DNA of 64,000 nt from M3007 sp964539805 (GCA_964539805.1 CAZIKN010000010.1:1-64000); one strand, 5' to 3'. Numbered from the stretch's first letter, positions 55,001 through 63,108 are shown. Notes: generated by a model from the sequence alone, not told the origin. Translations and numbers: made by a program.

Positions 55001-55844
55001 GGGCTTCTCCAACCCGTCCAAATCCATAGAAGGGTGCAGCAAAACAACTACCTTTTCCACAGGCTTTGTCGCCATGTATGCTCAGGATGACATGGACAAA
55101 TTTATTGACATTGAGTGCAGACAAAACACCGCTGCTTATGACCCCAATGACAAACAGGGTTTCCCCACAGGCTATGGCAACAAGCATTACCTGCGCCCCG
55201 GAGCCCCTATCGAGTATCGAATCCGTTTCCAAAATACAGGTAATGACACGGCCTTCACTGTGGTGCTGTTGGATACACTTTCCGCCTGGCTTGACCCCAC
55301 CAGCATCAAGGTTGGGGCCTCCAGCCATCCGTACAACTGGGATTTAAGCGGCACCGGTATCTTGAAGTTTACTTTTGACAATATCCTTTTGCCGGACAGC
55401 AATGTGAATGAAGCGGCCTCCCACGGTTTTGTCAAATACAGCATCGCGCCATTTGACACCACACCCTTGGAAAAGCCCATCCTGAATCGTGCGGCCATTT
55501 ATTTTGACTTCAACCCACCCATAATTACCAACTATACAGAGCACCGCTATGGCCTGAATTTTATCGTCAGCAGCCTTTGGCAACCGGTAAAACCACAATA
55601 TCAGGTGAGGGTAAGCCCCAATCCATATGCTGAACAGGCTGTGCTGGAAGTGTTGGGTCTTGAACGGACAACAGGAGAGTTTATCTTGCAAGTATTTGAT
55701 TTGCAGGGAAAAACAATAAGAATTATGGAAAATTCAGTGCCCGAGTTTACCTTGAAAAACGGCGATCTGCCTGCCGGGACGCATCTGTTCCGTATCATGG
55801 AATCGGGGCGCCTGATCGGAAACGGGAAATTAATGGTGCATTAA
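49062..55844 (+). CDS. SprB-repeat surface adhesin with T9SS tail
   Basis: 2260 residues. Signal peptide about 1-25 (ILVGAFCLLSKPLSAQ). From about 30 to 1685 come some 21 SprB-type repeats of 70-90 residues, each with a Cys near the start, GxIxLxVxGGxxPYxYxW in the middle and GxYxVTVTDxxGC near the end. Residues 1692-1800 are an SdrD/prealbumin-like domain (ISGRVQHDQNEDCVADPNEP), followed by a DUF11-like stretch. Residues about 2025-2170 are the conserved YDPNDKQ / YRIRFQNTGNDTA / FDFNPPIITN domain common before T9SS tails, and about 2180-2260 is the tail itself (VSPNPYAEQAVLEV). SprB is the mobile gliding adhesin of Flavobacterium; this protein shares its repeat but not necessarily its role. 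Repeats 9-11 are in AT-richer DNA (see findings). Confidence 0.9.
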   Translation: MHRFYLSLIILVGAFCLLSKPLSAQCPFEIVPTTNPNLCFGMASGSVSLSVSGGTPDYTYQWSNNATSANLGNLPSGIYTVTVSDQTGCSETVSIAVTQPPPIQLTTQVTPVTCNGGSNGKIDLSVSGGNLGYFYKWSSGPTTKNITGAGAGIYCITVTDLNGCFASTCATITQPPPIQLSTVVTNVKCFGSNDGRIDLSVANGTPLFKYQWNNNSSYQDPNGLAQGVYRVTVTDANNCSATTSATVGQPQKFQFSLNDKTDPACNQANGSINTYIEGGILPYKFFWSNGATTEDLNNLLPGGYTLSATDANGCTGSATAFLDGVYAEIISQKAPRCDDPNSGSIDIQAFGGQVPYTFDWGGGITSEDRNNLPAGTYIVTVSDATLCTNTLAITLTAGKPVEIMLSLLNQPCAGEANAKIKVDITDGALPNYAYSWTCGSQSSSGITSGEPFIISKLGEGTFKITVTNAGNCTGVAEVEIPVATPLAATAESTKDPICKEGSDGEIRIKAVGGTAPYQYLWANGATGNPVTVGKGTWTVTVSDANGCTTTTSGTLSDPVGFEVNGTVKDEQCLEGNNGSITLSVTGSGSYTYVWSNSETKQNITGLTAGIYTVTVTDALGCTEMKSFTVLRKPAFSLMGSSPYRGTAASDCSSTDGGVIMGIRNFTSNTVGYTWSNGPVSSSGSVTENLTGGFYIGGLKTGVYKVTFTDVSGCTAVADVVTVDVATINLSLNAVSNSCDSTGAINVAITGGQAPFTYRLFKGTQVIKTGTEQGNFIINKLTGGNYAVEILDATGCYAINSILVNNVGNIFVTSKVTPVGCSNLGAIELTVTDPSLKYLWSNGATTKNISNLQAGTYSVTLTDANNCVRNISDAVPQDPDPVKTTLTPTAIDCATGKGSIAVAASGGTPPYLISWAGGGQPQPFNGTFTIGNLSNGGVYWVTVSDSKGCTNSSSTVVNWPPNLTMKTISNPTTSCSSADGSIGVEMQSGVAPFSYQVLNTPNQGSGVSNNFVVNNLAVGQYTLRITDAAGCSVSIFAYINAPAVNFDAVGIAPSACTATDGLVQVAIQNGSGGPYGYSYFLNNQKIEVKSLNTSTFEITGLPANDDFYLTVFDGNCSSAQVVCIPQPAMLMLQTQVSGLLCSNQPIGKIDLSVSGGKAPYTYDWNNDGFETPDNDPKDIEQLLPGAYAVIVTDVNGCTALTTTEVKASVANITATAVAQNAGCNGNDGSINLTVFGGQGPHRFDWSHLPGNNDPEDPNGLVPGAYQVTITDVNGCTGTAQAFVIQQNMFVNSFFSEAASSCVATDGNIRFVLQNGTPNFTYSWTLASDNSTGSGTESSSPFVVNGLKTGVYIFTITDAGGCNVIYTAQVGGNMTAQTTTTKVGCGGISLGSITINLQNNEVPPYSYTWSSGTSTNSETNLPSEPINIVNLKVGNYNVTVTNGQGCTLATFAAVTQSNNTIIVNRTIKSVSCNGGNDGVIDITVSGGTSPYNFEWSGPGGFVANTEDIGNLSAGLYAVTVSDIAGCTNVISFTVSQPAPLPVQLSATPINCHNGADGALTLTTGPGQYSFNWSGPDGFVAFTAAISGLKAGTYNYVVTSVTSGCTLVSSTTLTDPPQIDIAITETQTLCDARTYKVELKNINGNPLYKWSDNNVSSNRTFTQSGIYTVTVTSSLGCANTASVEVKILGANCSQISGRVQHDQNEDCVADPNEPGLKTFIVKAMSNTEAFYGLTDANGNYKINVKPGEDYVLSITAPDKIWILCPLSPTVNVPNAGETITAPAFPVKKAKVCPVMTVDISSGNLRRCFNNNVYWVKYCNEGTGTAENAYIVVTLDALMTPVASSKPYTSLGNNRYRFEAGNVQPGDCGTFNIYVSLSCNATLGQTHCSEAHVYPDSSCANAMLQWSGASLRLSSRCGNDSLYFTIKNVGIADMKTQSEYIVIEDVVMRGRASILLPKGDSMIVTVPANGSTWRLEVDQEDFHPGFSNPSKSIEGCSKTTTFSTGFVAMYAQDDMDKFIDIECRQNTAAYDPNDKQGFPTGYGNKHYLRPGAPIEYRIRFQNTGNDTAFTVVLLDTLSAWLDPTSIKVGASSHPYNWDLSGTGILKFTFDNILLPDSNVNEAASHGFVKYSIAPFDTTPLEKPILNRAAIYFDFNPPIITNYTEHRYGLNFIVSSLWQPVKPQYQVRVSPNPYAEQAVLEVLGLERTTGEFILQVFDLQGKTIRIMENSVPEFTLKNGDLPAGTHLFRIMESGRLIGNGKLMVH

Positions 55845-55865
55845 TGCGGGATAACTACAAATGGA

Positions 55866-55902
55866 TTGGGTATGCTTGCGTAAAATAAATCAAGCAACCC
55901 AA
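55866..55902. terminator. Hairpin between convergent genes
   Basis: TTGGGT (55866-55871) with ACCCAA (55897-55902), and GCTTG (55874-55878) with CAAGC (55891-55895), form a stem with a small internal loop. It is placed between the stops at 55844 and 55917 and probably serves both genes. Confidence 0.5.
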
Positions 55903-55916
55903 ACCATGACATGTTC

Positions 55917-57497
55917 TTAAGGGGCAACAAGCAATTTCCCTGAAATCGTTTGTTTTGCACCACAGGCATTGTGCGCCAAGGTATAAAAGTATAGTCCGGG
56001 GACAAACGGGAAATTGAGATTTGTGGCTACGGGATTTTGCAGGTCCTGCACCAAACGGCCGGTCAGATCATACACTTGCAGACTTGTTTGGGTAGCGTAT
56101 GCGGACAAAAGGGCTAACTGCTCATATAGGGTTTGGGTATTGTTTTTTATATCCTCACGACAGAGGTCAGTTTCGTCCCGAGTGCTGACACTCGTACAGG
56201 AAGTTTGGGTTTTGAAACGGATATCGGTCATTGTTGCCGTATGTGTTTTGTGTATTAGCGGATCCAATTCATCCACAGTTAAGGTAGTGACGGAAGGCAG
56301 CGGCACGCCATCGGGCAACGGAGTCAGGTCATAGGTTTTGGCACAGCGTGATGTACTGATATCCGTTCGGCTGATATAAGCCCTTGTACTGTCCTTGGTA
56401 CTGCCATCGTATGTAGTACCGCAAAGGAGAAGCTGGTCACCCTGTTGCAGGCTGTTGAGCAAAAAATCCTGTGTGTTTGAACCAAAGGCCATGGTGCCTG
56501 TAAGCTCCCCCTCAGTATTGATACGTATGATAAGGTTGTCATTATCCACAATGGGAAATACTTGGTTCCAGGTACAAGCGTCAATGACAATGGTTTGTGG
56601 GTCAGCCCAGCGCGGTTCATAAACATTGATGTTTTTTAATCCGTCCAAGCCCTTGGCCCATATTGGATTACCGGCTGCGTCGGTTTTGAAGAGCAATATA
56701 TAGTTATCGGAAAATCCATTTTTTTGACCGGATCCCGTAAAGAGAACAGAGCCATCCGGATAAAGCAGCCCTTTTTGGAAATCAGCTGTTTTGGCCCCGA
56801 AATCATACACTTTTGCCCACATTACATTGCCATCTTTGTCAAAGCGAAGGAGCGCTGTGAGGTTTTTCCCGATACTGACAAATTTGGTGGCTGTGATGTA
56901 AAAGCCTTTGTTTTCAGGTATTTCGATAATGTCAGAAAAATAACCGAAACTTTCGTGCGACAAGACTTTTTCCCAAAGCAATTGGCCATCTGGCGAAAAC
57001 TTGGCCATCAGCAAACGGTCATTGTCGTTATCAGGATCAACGGAATTGCCGATAGCAAGTACCTCTCCGTTGCCCAGGCGTTTGGCAGCCGTCCAGGCTT
57101 CAGCGCTGGCCTCCATGGTCCAGATGTCTTCTGATAGGAAACTGCCCTCATCAGAAAGCCGAAGCACGGAAGCATTGGAAAAATCACCGAAAGATGTATT
57201 ATGGTTAAAAACCAGTACATCCCCATTGTCTAAGACGCTCAAGCCATTCACGGACCTTTGATCACTTGGCATTTTGGCCCATACGACATTGCCCTCTGGA
57301 TCAAAGCGAACGATGACTGATTGGGCATCACCCAGCTGACTACCTGTGGCATACCAGCCTTTTTCACCGGGTATAGCAGCCATGCGATAGAAAAAAAAGC
57401 GTTTGGCACTTTTTTCGGGGCTGTAAATTTTGGTAAATGTTTGGCCCCAAGTACTCGTATAGAATATCATCAGGCAAAAAAGCAGCATTTTGTTCAT
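55917..57497 (-). CDS. Secreted beta-propeller protein with T9SS tail
   Basis: 526 residues from the start at 57497, chosen because MNKMLLFCLMIFYTSTWGQ is a signal peptide; an upstream in-frame start at 57536 would spoil it. Residues about 25-390 carry repeated blades of the type VRFDPEGNVVWAK, AKFSPDGQLLWEK, LRFDKDGNVMWAK and FKTDAAGNPIWAK, about 55 residues apart, as in the propeller parts of the paralogues at 27330-44934. The C-terminal 80 residues resemble a T9SS sorting domain (LQVYDLTGRLVQDL, then GLYFYTL) ending in GKLLVAP. No CARDB or HYR part is present. A surface or secreted role is inferred; the function is unknown. Confidence 0.82.
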   Translation of the reverse strand: MNKMLLFCLMIFYTSTWGQTFTKIYSPEKSAKRFFFYRMAAIPGEKGWYATGSQLGDAQSVIVRFDPEGNVVWAKMPSDQRSVNGLSVLDNGDVLVFNHNTSFGDFSNASVLRLSDEGSFLSEDIWTMEASAEAWTAAKRLGNGEVLAIGNSVDPDNDNDRLLMAKFSPDGQLLWEKVLSHESFGYFSDIIEIPENKGFYITATKFVSIGKNLTALLRFDKDGNVMWAKVYDFGAKTADFQKGLLYPDGSVLFTGSGQKNGFSDNYILLFKTDAAGNPIWAKGLDGLKNINVYEPRWADPQTIVIDACTWNQVFPIVDNDNLIIRINTEGELTGTMAFGSNTQDFLLNSLQQGDQLLLCGTTYDGSTKDSTRAYISRTDISTSRCAKTYDLTPLPDGVPLPSVTTLTVDELDPLIHKTHTATMTDIRFKTQTSCTSVSTRDETDLCREDIKNNTQTLYEQLALLSAYATQTSLQVYDLTGRLVQDLQNPVATNLNFPFVPGLYFYTLAHNACGAKQTISGKLLVAP

Positions 57498-57659
57498 AAT
57501 TGTAAAAATTTGGGTGGATAAATTTAGTCTTCTCAAGATACAGTGAAGCTGCTTTTTGATTGCCTAAAAATACCCAAAGCCAAAAAAATGTGCTTTGTTC
57601 GTCATACGCGTTTCTCTAATTCAATGTATCTTACCACTAAAATTCACACACTACCCATT

Positions 57660-58583
57660 ATGCGTAATTTCATCCCACTTTTCGCTTTACTTTTTGCAGC
57701 AAACACCCTTTTTGCCCAAGTCAACTGGCTTTCACCCACCCAGGAATGGACCTACTATTTCACCTTTGGCTTTGCCGGCCCGGGCATTGAAACCCTGAAT
57801 ACCGGAGCGGAAGTGCAATGGGAGGGCAAAACTTACACCAAAATGATTCGTACCCGTGTAATGCGGTCGGGCAGCGTGCAGGCCGATGAGCGCCTGCTGC
57901 GCCAGGAAGGCCGTAAACTATATGCCGTGACCGATCTTGAACCCGTAAAAAAAGAATTTTTGATGTATGATTTTGGCCTTAAAGTAGGCGATACGGTGCG
58001 CATAAGACCCGTTTATACCAATATGACCAACTTCGCCTACGTGATAAGAGCCATCGGAACAGTGCAGGCAGGCAACGAACAACGGGCTACCCAAACAGTA
58101 GAGTGGATCAACAAACCTTCTACCGCAAAAGCAACAAAGGGCCTTTTTGTGGAAGGGACAGGTTATGTATTGGGTACCCATGTGATTGGTGGCGTAGATT
58201 GCATGGCAGAATCCTTCTTTTTTTTGGACGAGCCTTCATCTGCCGTTGTAGATGGCCCGGAGCGCAATTTTTGCACCCTTACATCCGGCGGTGCCGTAGT
58301 TTATGAGAATGTAGGCAATACCTTTTGCCGGACACTGCCCGCCAGCGCGCCATTGGAGGCACAGGTAAAGGTGTGGCCCACCCTGAGCAAAGGCCAGATT
58401 TTTGTGGAAAACGCCAGCGAAAACGATCTGCTGCAAGTAAGTTTGCTGGAACTCAGCGGGCGGCTCATCCAACAGCAGGAAATTCGGGGAAGTGGTACCA
58501 TCCAAACCGATTATAAAGGCAGTGCCTTCTTGCAGATCAGTTCAGAAAAAGGAAAAATGACGCAAAAAGTGGTGTTGTACTAA
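57660..58583 (+). CDS. Secreted protein of unknown function with degenerate T9SS-like tail
   Basis: 307 residues from the ATG at 57660, chosen because MRNFIPLFALLFAANTLFAQ is a signal peptide; the frame is open further upstream from 57543. The body (TQEWTYYFTFGFAGPGIETL, then LYAVTDLEPVKKEFLMYDFG and LKVGDT) resembles small Bacteroidota exported proteins annotated only as hypothetical with a C-terminal sorting domain. The last 75 residues (VKVWPTLSKGQIFVENASEN, then LLELSGRLIQQQEI, ending KVVLY) fit a T9SS tail. It is divergent from the propeller gene at 57497. No enzymatic motif was recognised. Confidence 0.75.
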   Translation: MRNFIPLFALLFAANTLFAQVNWLSPTQEWTYYFTFGFAGPGIETLNTGAEVQWEGKTYTKMIRTRVMRSGSVQADERLLRQEGRKLYAVTDLEPVKKEFLMYDFGLKVGDTVRIRPVYTNMTNFAYVIRAIGTVQAGNEQRATQTVEWINKPSTAKATKGLFVEGTGYVLGTHVIGGVDCMAESFFFLDEPSSAVVDGPERNFCTLTSGGAVVYENVGNTFCRTLPASAPLEAQVKVWPTLSKGQIFVENASENDLLQVSLLELSGRLIQQQEIRGSGTIQTDYKGSAFLQISSEKGKMTQKVVLY

Positions 58584-58648
58584 TTCAGGTCTTTAATCCA
58601 CTTTTAAAAAATAATTTGAGTTGCGGTTAATGCGTTGAGCGGACAATG

Positions 58649-58656
58649 TACTTTTG
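58649..58656 (+). promoter_or_regulatory. Candidate -7 box of the patatin gene
   Basis: TACTTTTG matches TAnnTTTG and ends 8 bp before the ATG at 58665, so the transcript would be nearly leaderless. A TTG lies 25 bp upstream, longer than usual. Confidence 0.4.
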
Positions 58657-58664
58657 TCCTGTTC

Positions 58665-60908
58665 ATGACTACTCACCGACAGTTATATTTTTCATTCCCC
58701 ATCCGTTTGTTGGCCCTGCATTTCCGCAACCACTTGGTGCTTGTTGCGCTCTGGGCCGCATTGGTCTTGATGTGTACTGGCGTGGTAGGCAGGTTCTTTG
58801 GCATGCACTACCTTTTGTTGACGCCTGAATACATGGGGCAGGTGGATTTTTGGAGTTTTTTTTTGGTTGGTGCAGCATTTGGTGGCTTTTTTATGGTCTG
58901 GAACCTTACCACTTACCTTTTGGCTGCCAATCGTTTCCCCTTTTTGGCATCGTTAACGGCACCGTTCACCAAGTTTTGCCTGAACAACAGCGTCATTCCG
59001 CTGGCTTTTTTAGGGGTGTACCTGGCTTCTACCATTTGGTTCCAATGGCATGATGAACTGGTACGCAGCGTTGACATTGTTTGGAATGTAGCAGGTTTTA
59101 TCACCGGTGGCGTCACCCTGATCACGCTGCTGGCGGCTTACCTCTATTTTACCAATAAAGATATTGGTGCGTTTTTACGCCCCCGAAAGTTTGTGCCCCA
59201 ACCGGGCGGCCGCCTGCTGGCTCCCGGTCAACGCCTGCCTACCCTCTGGGAAATCCAACAAGGAGCTACCCGCTGGCGTGTGGATACTTACATAGATACC
59301 CACCTGCACGTCAGGCCTGTGCGCAGCGTAGCCCATTATAACCCGAATATGCTTGCCCAGGTATTTCGGCAAAACCACTTCCACGCCGTGGTGGTCCAAT
59401 TGGTGCTATTGTTCCTGCTGATGTTTCAGGGCTTGCTCATGGATTATGATTGGGTACGGGTGCCCACGGGCGCTACCCTGTTTATTCTTTTTGGCTTGGT
59501 CATGGCTTTGATTGGGGCCATAACATTCTGGTTTCGGAGCTGGAGTCTCCTGGTGTTTATCGGTATGATTATCGTGGTCAATTTTTGCACCGGGCAAGGC
59601 TGGTTCAACTACCGTAATCGCGTATATGGTATTGATTATCAAAAAGATAAATTAGCAACTTACAGTTACCAAAACTTCCAGGCCATGATAGGGTCTGATC
59701 AAATAAGCCGCGACAAGGCCACAGCACTGCATATTTTGGAAAATTGGCGGCGTAAAAACCAGACAGCAGAAAACCCAAAACCCAAAATGGTCTTCCTTTG
59801 CGTGAGCGGAGGGGGGCTGCGCTCGGCCTTGTGGACCATGCAAACCCTGCAACGGGCCGACAGCCTTTGTGGAGGCAAGCTCCTCAAGCAATCGGTCTTG
59901 ATCACTGGCGCCTCCGGGGGAATGTTGGGCGCAGCCTACATCCGCGAACTAATGCTCCGCCGAAAAGAAGGCATGCCCGTGGACGAGCATGATCCCGCTC
60001 ACATCACAGAAATGGGGCGCGATCTGCTGAATGCAGTCACCTTTGGGCTGGTGGCCAACGATCTTTTTTACCCCATGTCCGATTTTAGATCCGGCAATTT
60101 TGAATATCGGAAAGACCGTGGCTATCTCTTTGAACATCAACTGAATGCCAATTGCAGGAACCTGTTTCGGCGCCGATTGGCCCATTACCGTAAACCGGAA
60201 CTAAAGGCCCAGGTGCCCATGATGGTGTTCTCCCCATTTGTCCTGAACGACGGGCGGCGCCTGCTCATCAGCCCGCACGGGATGTCCTACATGATGAGCC
60301 CCTGCGATGAGGGCCGCCTGAAAAACGAAGTGGAAATAGATGGCGTTGACTTCAGGCGGCTGTTTGGCGCCCAGGAAGCCGACAGCCTGGCCTACAGTAC
60401 TGCCATCAGAATGAACTGCACCTTCCCTTACATCCTGCCCAATGTATGGCTACCCACTACCCCCGCCACAGAGGCTGCCGACGCGGGCTACCGCGATAAC
60501 TATGGCCTGGGTTTGGCCACCCGTTTCGTAGCTACTTTCCGGGATTGGATCCGGGAAAACACCAGTGGCGTAGTCATGGTACAAATCCGCTGTTGGGAAA
60601 AGATCAACCCTGTTTTTCCGAGCGACAACAAAGGAGTCATGGAAAGCCTGCTTACCCCGGCCAGCGTGGCCACCCACCTTTTTACCCTTCAGGATTTTGA
60701 ACAGGACAATATGCTCTCTTTGCTGGATGATGCGCTTGGCCGCAATCGCCTCTCGGTGCTGCGCTTCATTTACCATCCTGTCATCAAAAAACGGGAAGCC
60801 AGCCTAAGCCTTCACCTCAGCAGTCGGGAAAAACAGGACCTGATGGATGCTTGGTATTCCGCTGATAATCAAGCCAATGTGCAGGAATTAAAAAAGGTGT
60901 TGGAGTGA
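58665..60908 (+). CDS. Membrane-anchored patatin-like phospholipase
   Basis: 747 residues from the ATG at 58665 (a TTG at 58635 is also in frame). The first 330 residues hold about six hydrophobic helices (for example LVLVALWAALVLMCTGVVG, VIPLAFLGVYLASTIWF, LVLLFLLMFQGLLM). Residues about 370-700 are a patatin domain: oxyanion motif GGGLRSA, nucleophile S417 in GASGG, and catalytic Asp D606 in DAGY (DGG/DGA in most relatives). Patatins hydrolyse acyl chains from phospholipids. Topology suggests an inner-membrane enzyme, but the side on which the active site lies is not clear from sequence. The next gene encodes an Omp85-like barrel whose earliest possible start overlaps this stop. Confidence 0.88.
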   Translation: MTTHRQLYFSFPIRLLALHFRNHLVLVALWAALVLMCTGVVGRFFGMHYLLLTPEYMGQVDFWSFFLVGAAFGGFFMVWNLTTYLLAANRFPFLASLTAPFTKFCLNNSVIPLAFLGVYLASTIWFQWHDELVRSVDIVWNVAGFITGGVTLITLLAAYLYFTNKDIGAFLRPRKFVPQPGGRLLAPGQRLPTLWEIQQGATRWRVDTYIDTHLHVRPVRSVAHYNPNMLAQVFRQNHFHAVVVQLVLLFLLMFQGLLMDYDWVRVPTGATLFILFGLVMALIGAITFWFRSWSLLVFIGMIIVVNFCTGQGWFNYRNRVYGIDYQKDKLATYSYQNFQAMIGSDQISRDKATALHILENWRRKNQTAENPKPKMVFLCVSGGGLRSALWTMQTLQRADSLCGGKLLKQSVLITGASGGMLGAAYIRELMLRRKEGMPVDEHDPAHITEMGRDLLNAVTFGLVANDLFYPMSDFRSGNFEYRKDRGYLFEHQLNANCRNLFRRRLAHYRKPELKAQVPMMVFSPFVLNDGRRLLISPHGMSYMMSPCDEGRLKNEVEIDGVDFRRLFGAQEADSLAYSTAIRMNCTFPYILPNVWLPTTPATEAADAGYRDNYGLGLATRFVATFRDWIRENTSGVVMVQIRCWEKINPVFPSDNKGVMESLLTPASVATHLFTLQDFEQDNMLSLLDDALGRNRLSVLRFIYHPVIKKREASLSLHLSSREKQDLMDAWYSADNQANVQELKKVLE

Positions 60909-60923
60909 AAAGACTGCTTTGCC

Positions 60924-60957
60924 TTGGCACATATGTAAAACAAGTCACCCATCTTTG
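60924..60957 (+). promoter_or_regulatory. Possible promoter of the Omp85-like gene
   Basis: TTG (60924-60926), 23 bp, then CATCTTTG (60950-60957), one mismatch from TAnnTTTG, ending 4 bp before the ATG at 60962. If real, the gene has an almost leaderless transcript in addition to readthrough from the patatin gene. Confidence 0.25.
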
Positions 60958-60961
60958 CGCC

Positions 60962-62113
60962 ATGTACAACAGACTTATCGCCTCCTATCGCCTCCTTTTG
61001 GCACTTACTTGTATGTCACCTGTTGTTTTGATGGCCGAATCTGATTCCCTGCCCCGGTGGGAGCGCCTGTTGGAGCGTTTGGTGCAAGAGGATCGTCCGC
61101 CCGACAAGCCTCGCCTCGTGGTATATCCTACCTTTGCCTATGCACCGGAGACCCATCTCGAGATTGGTGCTGCGGCAGCATTGCTCTTTCATGCCAAAAA
61201 CAATGTGGTGCGCAACCGGCTTTGTGAAGTGACAGCCTTTGCCTTCTTTACACTTCGGGCCCAATATGGGCTTTGGTTTGAAAATGCGGTGTACACAGAT
61301 CGGGATAAATGGCTGCTTTTGGGCCGGGTTCGACTACAACGTTTCCCCTTGTTGTATTTTGGGATTGGCCCTGAGCAAGGGCCTGAAAGCCCTGATGTGG
61401 TGGATGGGTTTGGTGCACAGGTTCGGCAACGTATTTTCAGAAACGTGAAAGGTAATTTTTTTGCAGGACTCCAATTGGACTATCAGGCGTTGAGACGGGT
61501 GGAATTTGGCAAAGACGGGGTATCAACACGTCCCTTGCCGCTTGGTGCGAATGGCTCATCCAATTTTGCGCTCGGGCTGGGCATAGCATACGATAGCCGC
61601 CCCAATGCCCTCAATACCCGCGATGGATGGTTTGCCGAATTGGGCTGGCTGCGTTATGACCGGGCTATTGGCAGCGAGTACGCCTTTGAGCATTTCAATG
61701 CAGATGTTCGATATTATAAACCTTTGAGAAACAAACAAGTATTGGCAGCGCAGTTCGTTGGCAATATCATATCCGGAGAGGCCCCTTTCAACCAAATGAG
61801 TCTTTTAGGCAATGAAAACATGATGCGCGGCTACTATACCGGTCGCTACCGCGATAAGCAATTTTATGCCTTACAGGCAGAATATCGCTGCTTACCTTTC
61901 CCCTTCAGCAAACGTATTGGCGGGGTGGCCTTCCTCGGTGTTGGTGCAGTTGCTCCCCAATTGCAGGCCTTGGATGTGGCGGACCTTCGCGTGGCGGGCG
62001 GAGCTGGACTCCGTTTCCTTCTTTTCCCCAAAAAGGATATTTTTTTACGCTTTGATCTGGGCATTACGCGTGAAGGGACGGGGTTTTACATTTTTACGGG
62101 GGAAGCATTTTAG
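60962..62113 (+). CDS. Omp85/TamA-like outer-membrane beta-barrel protein
   Basis: 383 residues from the ATG at 60962, chosen for the signal peptide (LLLALTCMSPVVLMAES); a GTG at 60905 overlaps the patatin stop. The C-terminal 200 residues match the Omp85/bacterial surface antigen barrel: alternating strands such as ALGLGIAYDSRPNALNTRDG, the conserved NENMMRGYYTGRYRDKQFY segment (the MRGY version of the lid-loop R-G-Y motif), and a final strand ending in Phe. There is room for no more than one short domain before the barrel and no clear POTRA repeats, so this is a small Omp85-like protein rather than BamA itself. It follows the patatin gene, suggesting co-expression. Confidence 0.82.
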   Translation: MYNRLIASYRLLLALTCMSPVVLMAESDSLPRWERLLERLVQEDRPPDKPRLVVYPTFAYAPETHLEIGAAAALLFHAKNNVVRNRLCEVTAFAFFTLRAQYGLWFENAVYTDRDKWLLLGRVRLQRFPLLYFGIGPEQGPESPDVVDGFGAQVRQRIFRNVKGNFFAGLQLDYQALRRVEFGKDGVSTRPLPLGANGSSNFALGLGIAYDSRPNALNTRDGWFAELGWLRYDRAIGSEYAFEHFNADVRYYKPLRNKQVLAAQFVGNIISGEAPFNQMSLLGNENMMRGYYTGRYRDKQFYALQAEYRCLPFPFSKRIGGVAFLGVGAVAPQLQALDVADLRVAGGAGLRFLLFPKKDIFLRFDLGITREGTGFYIFTGEAF

Positions 62114-62156
62114 GGAAGTGTAAACCAATAATTTGTTTTCTTGCCTTCTGGGCGGT

Positions 62157-62453
62157 TTATTTATCGGGGCTATGCTCAACGATTTCTTTCACCTCTTGAA
62201 ATTTTACGGCTTCGGATTCGTAAATTTTGTGCGATTGATGCTCCCATTTACCTAATATTTCTTCCGCTTTTGCAGGGTGATGCTTTTCAGAGGTAGAGTT
62301 TTGGCAACCCATCTCAACAATATTGACTAATTTTGATTTGCCAAGTGGTACACATTTGGTGCAAATTGGTGGTACACTTTTGGTGATTAGTGACAGCGAA
62401 TCACGTTGCTTGGGCCGCGCATGGTGGGTTAGCCTGGCGCGAGCGGGGGCCAT
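62157..62453 (-). pseudogene. Small ORF, probable remnant of a lipoprotein gene
   Basis: A 98-codon frame. The last 50 residues (GCQNSTSEKHHPAKAEEILG, then KWEHQSHKIYE and VKFQEVKEIVEH) read like a real small lipoprotein following its lipobox Cys. The first 48 lack a signal peptide and run through a repeated TGGTACAC tract (62344-62390) and an atypical GC-rich stretch. The original 5' end was probably replaced. No family was recognised. Confidence 0.3.
62344..62390. repeat. Short direct repeat, two copies of about 24 bp
   Basis: GTGGTACACATTTGGTG (from 62345) and GTGGTACACTTTTGGTG (from 62370) differ at one base. The function is unknown; the spacing resembles a small operator or remnant repeat. 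Confidence 0.6.
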
Positions 62454-62459
62454 GCAAAG

Positions 62460-62819
62460 TTACCTGCTTTGTTTATTGAGTTCTTTTTCAATGATTTCTG
62501 ATACTACGGATCTAATCTCTGGTATTTTATTTCTCACTACATCCCACACGATAGTATAGTTTACGCCAATGTAATCGTGTATCAGTTTATCTCTCATGCC
62601 AGCGATATTTTTCCAAGGAACCTCTGCCCAAGTCAGTTTGATGTCAGCCGGAATTGATTTGGTTGCTTCGCCTATAATCTCTAAACTCCGAGTAATTGCC
62701 CTCTTTAGTACCTCATCCTCAATCAGGTCATCCTTAGTCATATCTGATGTGATAACACTTTCAATGAATAGACATTCATCGTAAATGTGTCTGAGGAGTT
62801 CAATTGGAGATTTGTACAT
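62460..62819 (-). CDS. hepT: HepT-like toxin (DUF86 RNase)
   Basis: 119 residues from the ATG at 62819; an in-frame start at 62849 would add ten residues inside mntA. The all-helical HEPN fold carries the RX4HXY motif R76-DKLI-H81-D-Y83, the catalytic site of HepT RNases and the tyrosine that is AMPylated by the partner. The length is normal. It overlaps the upstream mntA by 20 bp, the usual order for this pair (nucleotidyltransferase first). Inactivation by MntA-mediated AMPylation is established for other members and inferred here. Confidence 0.9.
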   Translation of the reverse strand: MYKSPIELLRHIYDECLFIESVITSDMTKDDLIEDEVLKRAITRSLEIIGEATKSIPADIKLTWAEVPWKNIAGMRDKLIHDYIGVNYTIVWDVVRNKIPEIRSVVSEIIEKELNKQSR

Positions 62820-63108
62820 ATTCAACATTTTGTAGGATATGCGGGCCAATGTAGGGGCTGAGCCCTCCAGTCGTCACTATTTCTACTTTGTGACCACTAA
62901 ATAGTTGCTCAAGAAGGTCACAAATAGCCATAAAATTATCGAAGGTCTCTTTGTTGCCTTCAAAGTCAATCAGAATATCAATATCACTATCTTCCTGCTG
63001 TTGCTGTCTGGCGTATGATCCAAACAGGCCGATCTTACTGATGCCGTACTGTCGGATCAGCATAGCGTTTGATGTAATTCTTTCCTTGATTTGTTTTTTT
63101 GTAATCAT
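62800..63108 (-). CDS. mntA: MntA-like nucleotidyltransferase antitoxin
   Basis: 102 residues from the ATG at 63108. It is a minimal nucleotidyltransferase with GSYAR (30-34), then the SDIDILIDF pair of metal-binding Asp residues (D42, D44), as in MntA antitoxins that AMPylate HepT. A TTG start six bases further upstream was not used. TAACTTTG at 63130-63123 may be its -7 box and would give a very short leader. The pair looks complete and functional. Confidence 0.9.
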   Translation of the reverse strand: MITKKQIKERITSNAMLIRQYGISKIGLFGSYARQQQQEDSDIDILIDFEGNKETFDNFMAICDLLEQLFSGHKVEIVTTGGLSPYIGPHILQNVEYVQISN

